Assembly (NCBI GenBank): GCA_001599595.1
Contig: BCHH01000014.1
Span: forward strand, 522,355-586,354
From: Beverwykella pulmonaria
Taxonomy: Eukaryota; Ascomycota; Dothideomycetes; Pleosporales; Melanommataceae
Direction: 5' to 3'
DNA: 64,000 nt
Part shown: positions 56,984 through 64,000 of the stretch, piece by piece
Layout: each line of letters starts with the position of its first letter
Position numbering within the stretch: the stretch's first letter is position 1
Notes under the pieces: generated by a model
What the model was told of the DNA's origin: nothing
What the model saw: only the letters and a program-made list of their open reading frames with translations
Databases searched by the model: none
Made by a program: the position numbers and the translations under genes

Positions 56984-58300
56984 ATGACCACTCCGCCAGC
57001 ACCCACGGGCTCCCCTCTCCCAGTCGCCATAGTATGCGTCGGCATGGCCGGCAGCGGCAAAACCACCTTCATGCAACGGCTCGTCTCGCACTTATATACG
57101 CACCCAGACCCCACCGTCGCCGCACCCTCCGTGTCCAAAGCCCCGCATGCGCCCCCTTATATCCTGAACCTCGACCCCGCCGTGCACCACATACCCTTCA
57201 CCCCCAACATCGACATCCGCGACTCGGTCAACTACAAGGAGGTCATGAAGCAGTTCAACCTGGGACCCAACGGCGGTATCCTGACGAGTCTGAATCTATT
57301 CAGCACCAAGATCGATCAAGTGATTGGCCTGCTAGAGAAGCGGACTGCGCCGCCGGAGCCCGCGCCCGCGCCTGAGCAGAGCACAGTAGAGTTCATGACG
57401 AGCAAGGGACAGGCGAATACCCAGGTGCCGCAACAACCGCAGGTCAAGCATATTTTGGTCGACACACCGGGACAGATTGAGGTTTTTGTGTGGTCGGCGA
57501 GCGGCGAGATTCTACTCTCGAGTCTTGCGAGTACCTTCCCCACGGTGATTGCGTATATCATCGACACCCCCCGGACAACGAGCACATCGACCTTCATGTC
57601 CAACATGCTGTACGCGTGCTCCATATTGTACAAGACGAAGCTGCCCATGATTCTCGTCTTCAATAAGATAGATGCACAAAACGCCGATTTCGCGAAGGAG
57701 TGGATGACGGATTTCGAGGCATTCCAGAACGCTCTACGGGTGGAAGAGGAGGGGGGTAGCTTCGGGGGCGAGGGCAGCGCAGTGGGAGGAGGAAGTGGGT
57801 ACATGGGCAGTCTGCTCAACAGCATGTCACTGGTCCTCGAGGAGTTCTACAAGCATCTGAGCGTCGTGGGCGTTAGTGCCATGACGGGCGAGGGAATGGA
57901 CGAATTCTTCAAGGGCGTGGAGGAGAAAAGGGACGAGTTTGAGCGAGACTACAAGCCAGAACTCGAGCGGCGCAAGGCAGAGCGGGAAGAGCAGAAGGCG
58001 AGCACTAGAGCGAAAGAGCTGGACAGGCTGATGAAAGACATGAATGTCGGCGGTGCGAAGAATGCGAAAAAGGCGGTTCGGAAGGAGGAGCCCGAGACCG
58101 TCAGCGATGCCGAAGACATGGAAGAGGAGGAGAACGGAATTGTGGGCGACCCGGACTCGGACGACGAGCTCCCAGACGCAGACAGTGGCCTTGAGAACCG
58201 CTACCAGCAGGCACTACGAGACAACCGGGGCAGCCAGGGCGGCCCCTCGGGCGACGATTATTCCTTTGCACGATACATGCAGCAGGCCAATATCGGTTGA
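56984..58300 (+). CDS. GPN1: GPN-loop GTPase 1 (Npa3/XAB1)
   Basis: Single exon of 438 residues starting at ATG 56984. Motifs in order: P-loop GMAGSGKTT (20-28), the family-defining GPN loop in FNLGPNGG (GPN 94-96), DTPGQIE (from 160) and NKID (227-230). [20 protein letters not shown] is also a strong GPN1 mark. A C-terminal coiled and acidic region (about 330-420) ends in RYMQQANIG. An insertion rich in Pro/Gln (about 120-152) between the GPN loop and the G3 motif is larger than in yeast. GPN1 forms heterodimers with GPN2/GPN3 and is needed for assembly and nuclear import of RNA polymerase II. Confidence 0.95.
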   Translation: MTTPPAPTGSPLPVAIVCVGMAGSGKTTFMQRLVSHLYTHPDPTVAAPSVSKAPHAPPYILNLDPAVHHIPFTPNIDIRDSVNYKEVMKQFNLGPNGGILTSLNLFSTKIDQVIGLLEKRTAPPEPAPAPEQSTVEFMTSKGQANTQVPQQPQVKHILVDTPGQIEVFVWSASGEILLSSLASTFPTVIAYIIDTPRTTSTSTFMSNMLYACSILYKTKLPMILVFNKIDAQNADFAKEWMTDFEAFQNALRVEEEGGSFGGEGSAVGGGSGYMGSLLNSMSLVLEEFYKHLSVVGVSAMTGEGMDEFFKGVEEKRDEFERDYKPELERRKAEREEQKASTRAKELDRLMKDMNVGGAKNAKKAVRKEEPETVSDAEDMEEEENGIVGDPDSDDELPDADSGLENRYQQALRDNRGSQGGPSGDDYSFARYMQQANIG

Positions 58301-61300
58301 GCAGCAGCACGGATGCGACGCTTCCGTCGTCGTCGAGCTTGCGTGCTCGCCTCCCGGTCCTGGTCAACGTCGGAAGAGAAGTGACCGAACCTGGTTAGTA
58401 TCTTGTTGAGTCGAAGGCCGGTTGCAGGTGCAGGCGGCCCGCTGCGTCAACGTCGTGGCAGTGTCCTCACTCTTCCCGACCCCGACCTTTCTTGTCGCTC
58501 GAATTACTTTCTTGCGCGAACTACGAGAGGGTGCCAACAGCGCCTCCGAAATCGCAGTTGACGATAGCGCCGATATAGGAGATCGAGCCTCTCGTGAGTC
58601 TGAGTCATGTCTTGCACATCTCTACAGGAAATTAGTAGAAAACGGGGGCGTGCAGATCTCATGCAACCCAGTCTAGAGAAGAAAAAAAAAGTCCCTATGT
58701 TAATGGGAATAAGACGACGTCCATGCTATCTCGGTGCTTGGGATCCGTTGCCGCCAACATCTGGTCCTTGTGTGCTGCATAACTGCCCATCCCATCAACC
58801 CCTCTTCTCAGGCTGCTCGTGTGTTACTCTGTATGTACGAATGTATGCTGCTGAACGCGGATCCAGGTACGGGGCCATGGCCAATCAATGACAGCCGTTA
58901 GGTGGCATCTGTAACGTATACTTGCATACCTGCAGTTCACTGCAGTTACCTTCATCCCTGATCCTTGCTCATGGTCGTTGCTTCTAGAGGCTGACAAGAG
59001 TTCTTCGCGGTGATTATACGGGCGATCGTCTGCACAAAAGATGGTGATGGCTTGTTCCATGTTCAGCCACTGTTGCGCCGCTTCTGTTGAGGGCGTTAAC
59101 AACCATAGGAGCCACAGCATCACTTCTGCGGGCAGACTGAGCGAGAGGGGGGCGATGGGCCTACTGGCGCAGAAATGACCAGCTGATGAGGAAAAATCGC
59201 GCATCAATGCCAACTCTATGAGAAGAGAGAGCCTAAAGACCTGTACCTGAGAATTTCGGAGACTTGTGAGACAGTGAGACGTTGCACATCGATTCTGCAC
59301 CTAGTGTGAGGTTATTTGCACAGCGGCATTGGGGGCTTTTACTTGGCCGTATCTTGGATTAGAAACAGAAGAACGCTGAGGGCTCGCTCCTGCCTATCAT
59401 GACACCACTGAAACTTATACGATGAAGTATAAACTGTAGCACAGACAATATCAACTAGAGTCTACGGGTAGCTAAAGAGGCGTACAAAAAAGTTAAGGAG
59501 GAGGAGGAGGAGGAAGAGGAGAAGAAGGAGAAGGCGTTTTGCAAAGGCGCTGAAACGGGCCAAGCAAACAGAAGAGACGTTGATATGCGAGTCGGAGCAA
59601 AAGGCAAAGAAAAAGAGTGCTGAGGACGTCGGCGAGGAAGGCGTCGATCACTGCTGGTGGCAAATGGCGTTTTTTTGGTGTGATCTGTGAGATGGGATGA
59701 ACAAATGACCAAGTACGAACTGGCCCTGTGGAGAAAAAAAAAATAGAGAATAGTGGCGTGTTCCTAATTGAGACAAGTCTCTGCTGGTTTCTGGTTTCGT
59801 CAGACCGAGCGAGCGTGTCCGGAGAAAGCTTGGAGTTAGTACCATGTTGTCAAAAAGCTAGGTAACATACTTCTGTTACTCGAAGCCTCGGGCAATATCA
59901 CGATACCACAACGACCAGGGTCCGGGGAGCCGGGGAGACAATTTCATTCGCACTTTGAAACATGGCCTATAACGCCCTGATTATGATCGCTTCTCCTAAT
60001 GCTGTCGTACCTATTGGTAGATCTGCGGGCAGATAGACGACGTGCTACCACATGCATACCGCCACCCGCTCGCATGGCAGCCAATGTCGGCAGAGAAAAA
60101 GAAATGAGAGGCAGGGACATGGGACGGTTGTGTCGAGAACTAAAACTGAGTATTGATCGACCACAGGCGCGGATGGATGCGTAGCCGTTGCGTTACGTAT
60201 GCAGAGGTGGAATGTGTAGTGCAGGGGAAAATTACGCCGGAGATATAGACGGAGGGGCACTGCCTCCCCGGATGTGGAGAAAAAAAAAAGGTACTGTGCT
60301 CCTGTAAAAGGGGGTTGAGTGTGGGTCGATCAGAGACAGGCTGGCTCAGTCTTGATAGAGACGTCTTTGAGATTGTGTAGTGATAGGTGAGAAAGGAAAG
60401 GAGAGTACTGTTTGTGCCAGACTGAGATGACTTGTGTCGCGGCAAGCTCACGAGACGCATGGCCTTTGTGCTACTGTCTCGCAAGAAAACGAGAACTCAA
60501 ATTTTTTGGAAGACCGATTCTCTCACCGGCATGCCGCCACAGGGGAAAAGCCCTGTGGCAAAACGTACGCGGTTGGGTTCTGATGTTTGTTGTTGTGCTC
60601 TCAGGCTGTCTGCAAGAAGCTCTGAGTTTGCCTCTGGGCGTTCGCATGGGCCATGTTACCCTGGAATGGATGCATCCTGCGAAAAGTAGCGTGTTCCAAG
60701 TGCCTGACAGATGATCTGGAGCGTCTGGCTGAAAATGTGGCGTTCCGGGGGGGAGTTGGTGGTGGTGGAGGAAGAGGAGATGTGGATCGGCGCGTAGCAA
60801 ACCTTGGGGTCCAACGATCTCCACAACCCCAACTTTCCCGTGCTCAAACTTTAAAGACATGTTGTCTGTCTAGCCTTTTCGCTTGAGAGCTCGCGATACC
60901 GCCGGGGGTGACGGGAGGAAGGATTTCCCGCGCAGATCGGTGGGGGTCCAGGGCTGACTTGGACGACGCAGGGACCGAACCTAAGGGCCAGTATTGGCCG
61001 GAAGGCTTGACCGAGGGCTGACACTCGTTTCTAACCACGTAAGGTTTTATCTCGGCGGACGCCGTGGTGAGGGTGAGGGCATTCGTTCGCCGGTGGCTCG
61101 GTTGCCTGCATCCGTCATGAGCTGTAGCGTAGCATTTGCTCACAAGCCTTTTGACTTCGTCAGTGACGCGATCAAGGATTGCTGTCGAATGGACTTGGCT
61201 GGACTTGCGTTGTCCCAGGGTTGTGGATGGCACGATATTCTGGTGTAGCGAAAAGCCATCTGACAGCCAGCCCGACAGGGGACAAATGTGGTAGCGCCCT

Positions 61301-62183
61301 CCCACTGACACGACAGCATCTGTGGAAAATCGACGTGATTAGCTTTTCTCGGAGTGCCGATCCACGTCTTTGGCGCAGGACAATTGGGTGCTCATGTTTC
61401 AAAAGTTCAAGCGCTTTAGTGGCCGTTCCCAGTTATGCCACCGGTGGGTTGCGGGATTGTTGGAAAGAGGTGATACTATGCCGAGGAGACTGGATCAGCA
61501 CGTGCTATGGAGTGGCATCACAGAGCAGAGAAAGAGACATGAGATGGTGAACTGTCTTGATATTATTAAGCACTACCCAGATGGGTTAATCCAATTAACC
61601 ACCTCTCACATCGCCCTTCGCGATGTTCTGCAGATTGTTGCCAAATAAGAAACCAAAAGCTTCGCACCTTCCAAATGGGCGGGGTATCCGTGTTTGCCCT
61701 TGTTCCTGATCCAACCATTAAACCCCCTTGGTTATCAATACCTCCTTCTGGGCCACCGAAAACCAACCGTGAAACGCCCTGCTGAATGGCGATGAGATAC
61801 CAATACTGTGACTAGTAAAGGTGGAAAAGAAAAAGAAGAAGCCGCCTGCTTAATGGGAACAAGAAGCTCGGTAGAAAACCGAAATAGGGCCAGCCATGAG
61901 ACAAAATACAAAGTAGAAGAGAATGCCTGAATGTGCGAGATAGCTCAAAACCCCGAAAAAAAAGTAGATCATGTATTCGTAGCCATGACGGCATGCGTCT
62001 ATTACTCACACTTCTGATGTTTTGATGCGAAACCCGCATTTCGTGCGAAGACCGCTATTTTTGCGCCAGAGAGAACTTTTATGGGATAAATCCAAATAAC
62101 GGGTCCGCAACCGCCTGGTAAGTGTGTGTGTGAAGAAGGCCTTGGTAAAACAGCATATGATTCGGTACGAAATGGACGAGCGC
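58301..62183. other. Large intergenic region, about 3.9 kb, no recognised gene
   Basis: No frame shows a domain; open frames are short and overlapping. A purine tract built from GAG/GAA triplets lies at about 59491-59535. The right end should be the 3' UTR of the C2H2 gene. A non-coding RNA or species-specific gene cannot be excluded. Confidence 0.4.
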
Positions 62184-63134
62184 TCACGCCTTGTACTTGC
62201 GCTTCTCTCCGCTTGCGGCGATAGCAAGCGCATCCAGGCCGTAAGAAGATCCAATAGAGTAGCCGTGGGTCATGGAGAAGACAGTGGGATCAGGATACGG
62301 AGAGCGTCGGGAGAAGTCGGTAGAGTAAGAGTCCACGGGCTGGACAGCGGAGGGGATCCCAAAGTGCGCGCTTGGGGGGTTGGTGGAAAGGGAAGGGTCC
62401 ATCATTGCGAGCGGGGGCATTGAAGATTGGATAATAGCTGGTTTGGGCCGCTTCGCCTGCTGCTGGACTTTCTTGGTGGTGCTATCGGCGCCTTTGGTCG
62501 CATTCCGTCCGGTCTGGTGGGTTCGGCGGTGCTGCTCCATGTTGTCCTTGCGGGTAAAGGCTTTGTTGCACTCTGGGCAAAATGCGTCCTTCTTGCCCGT
62601 GTGCTTCTTTGCGTGGCGGGCTGCGTGGCCGGAGGTGGTGAAGTAGTCGTTGCAGTTGAATTGCTTTGCCAGGGGACAAGGGTAACTGTTCTTTTTTGAG
62701 CGGGGGTTCGCTGAGGATGCGGACGCGGGTCGAGGCTCGGCCGCCTGCTGTGATCCAAAGTAAGCAGCGTCGGGCGCGCCCGCTGCGTGGTAAGGCAGCG
62801 TTCTCGCCTGGGAAATGGGTGGATACGCCGAGTTCAAGTCTTTCTGGAGGGAGAAAAAGCTCGCTTGCGAGAACACTGGCGAGGCCATGCCCTCGAAGCC
62901 GTATTCGGGCGTGATGGGCGAGGGAGTCTGCATGGCACGAGAATCGGACGAGTCTGTCGAGTTGCTGCGCACCAGCTGAGGGGTGGGTGGAGAGCCGACT
63001 GGAGATGACGTGTAGCTCGAGGTCCTGGACCCGAAAGAAGGCGTGAACGAGGGCAGGCGGAGGGGCTGAGGCGCACACTCCGTGTTGTCGTTCAGTAAAG
63101 AGATTCTGCGGCCAGAGGCGTTTTTGCCGTCCAT
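62184..63134 (-). CDS. Two-finger C2H2 transcription factor (Nrg1/MtfA-like)
   Basis: Single exon of 316 residues. Residues 1-148 are Ser/Pro/Ala-rich and probably disordered. Finger 1 has the unusual form CPLAKQFNC (C153, C161) with HAARHAKKH. Finger 2 is CPEC...HRRTH (C186, C189, H202, H206). The finger cores FTTSGHAARH and FTRKDNMEQH resemble the pair found in yeast Nrg1/Nrg2 and Aspergillus MtfA. The C-terminal region contains PPLAMMDPSLS and ends in a basic EKRKYKA. It is most likely a nuclear DNA-binding regulator; whether it activates or represses cannot be told. The long GC-rich flanks (58301-62183 and 63135-64000) suggest complex regulation. Confidence 0.88.
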   Translation of the reverse strand: MDGKNASGRRISLLNDNTECAPQPLRLPSFTPSFGSRTSSYTSSPVGSPPTPQLVRSNSTDSSDSRAMQTPSPITPEYGFEGMASPVFSQASFFSLQKDLNSAYPPISQARTLPYHAAGAPDAAYFGSQQAAEPRPASASSANPRSKKNSYPCPLAKQFNCNDYFTTSGHAARHAKKHTGKKDAFCPECNKAFTRKDNMEQHRRTHQTGRNATKGADSTTKKVQQQAKRPKPAIIQSSMPPLAMMDPSLSTNPPSAHFGIPSAVQPVDSYSTDFSRRSPYPDPTVFSMTHGYSIGSSYGLDALAIAASGEKRKYKA

Positions 63135-64000
63135 GGTTTCTTCAGGTGGTCACGGCCCAAACGCGCGCCAGGGAGGGGAATGCGTCCGGTCTGGGAGCGC
63201 GGTATGCTTGCCACGCGAAGGCACGTGAAAGATGCGCTGTCTGCAACGGCGGAGAGCTCGAGTTCTGGGGGTAGGTCCGGCGGAGGGGCGCCAGTGGGAG
63301 CGAGGGCGCGGGCGAGGATGGCGGTGCAAATGCGTAAAGGGTCGGCCAAAAGGTCTGGAGTGGTTCTGGTGGAGGATGGGGGGTGGATTGCGGGCAGGAA
63401 GGGCAGGTTGGCACACAGCAGGGCAGCAGGAGCGGGACATGATGGGAGCTTTATTCGTAGCGCGGCAGGGACGAGCACCGATCAGGTCGGGCTGGAGACC
63501 TGGCGCACTCTTTTTCCCAGGGCGTGTGGAGTGGTGGCAGGGGCGCCAGAGCAAGGGTGGTTGCAGGGCTAGCTGGCCGGGATCAGGCTGACGGTGAATT
63601 CGATGCACAATCCCATGCCTGCGGCACTAAGAAAATGCCATGGCGGAACCTAGAGGCGCTAACGCTGTGCCGTCTTGGGCGTGGCCCGCCCGCGCGATCA
63701 GTCGCAACACCGCGCACTGACACAAGCCACAGCAGGCCGCCAGGCGTCTGGCTGCCACTTGTCGCCGCCGTGCCCTCTTCCCCGCGCGGCATGGCGTCGC
63801 ACCCAAGATTGCAATCTACAACGACTTGACCGGAGCATGTCTGCGCTGCTTTCGCACTCGATCTGCAGCACGCAGCGCCCACGAGCCTGCGACCGACGCG
63901 CCCGGAGGAGGCTCCGCGAGGCCGCAAGACTGCCTCGAGCAGCTCGCTCGATGGGCGGAAACGCGGTGCGGATCGGCCAATGAGCGGCCGAAGATCTGAG
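63135..64000. other. GC-rich 5' flank of the C2H2 gene
   Basis: Overlapping open frames on both strands reflect GC-rich composition; none has a recognisable domain. Likely promoter and leader of the minus-strand C2H2 gene. Confidence 0.5.

Overview
The window looks like nuclear DNA of a filamentous ascomycete (Pezizomycotina). Protein genes carry short GT-AG introns (mostly 50-160 nt), lie on both strands as independent units, and include typical fungal housekeeping genes. The transposable elements show C-to-T nonsense changes of the kind left by fungal repeat-induced mutation. I cannot fix the class from sequence alone. Gene models were assembled by joining reading frames at canonical splice sites by eye; exon coordinates are in the evidence fields.

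Positions 1-20000 form an accessory, repeat-rich block. It holds a decayed 2-oxoglutarate/Fe(II) oxygenase, a Tc1/mariner element with 33-bp terminal inverted repeats, an intact GNAT acetyltransferase, a solo LTR with a perfect 5-bp target duplication, a membrane-anchored aspartyl-protease-like protein without recognisable catalytic aspartates, and a two-exon protein kinase. A full-length Ty1/copia element (10909-16981) follows, with apparently identical LTRs and an intact 5-bp target duplication, but a polyprotein full of nonsense codons. After it come a decayed MFS transporter and an unidentified broken gene.

Positions 20000-64000 are a gene-rich core block. In order: homogentisate 1,2-dioxygenase (tyrosine/phenylalanine breakdown), SFT2 (Golgi/endosome traffic), a bHLH transcription factor with a long leader, COX19 (mitochondrial copper/COX assembly), a THO-complex WD40 subunit, a short-chain dehydrogenase, a CsbD/Hmp1-like small protein, NPR3 (amino-acid signalling to TORC1), an F-box-like protein, MAK21/NOC1 (ribosome biogenesis), TRP4 (tryptophan synthesis), CWF19 (spliceosome), GPN1 (RNA polymerase II assembly/import) and a two-finger C2H2 regulator. 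MAK21/TRP4 and CWF19/GPN1 are divergent pairs with promoters under 0.5 kb. The MAK21/TRP4 promoter contains a TGAGTCA Gcn4/CpcA-type site.

The most striking observation is the copia polyprotein. It stays in one frame for about 1,695 codons. Nearly every in-frame stop I checked is a TGA where the copia family has arginine, or a TAA/TAG where glutamine fits, while the two LTRs read as identical. No wholly new multi-gene system was recognised.
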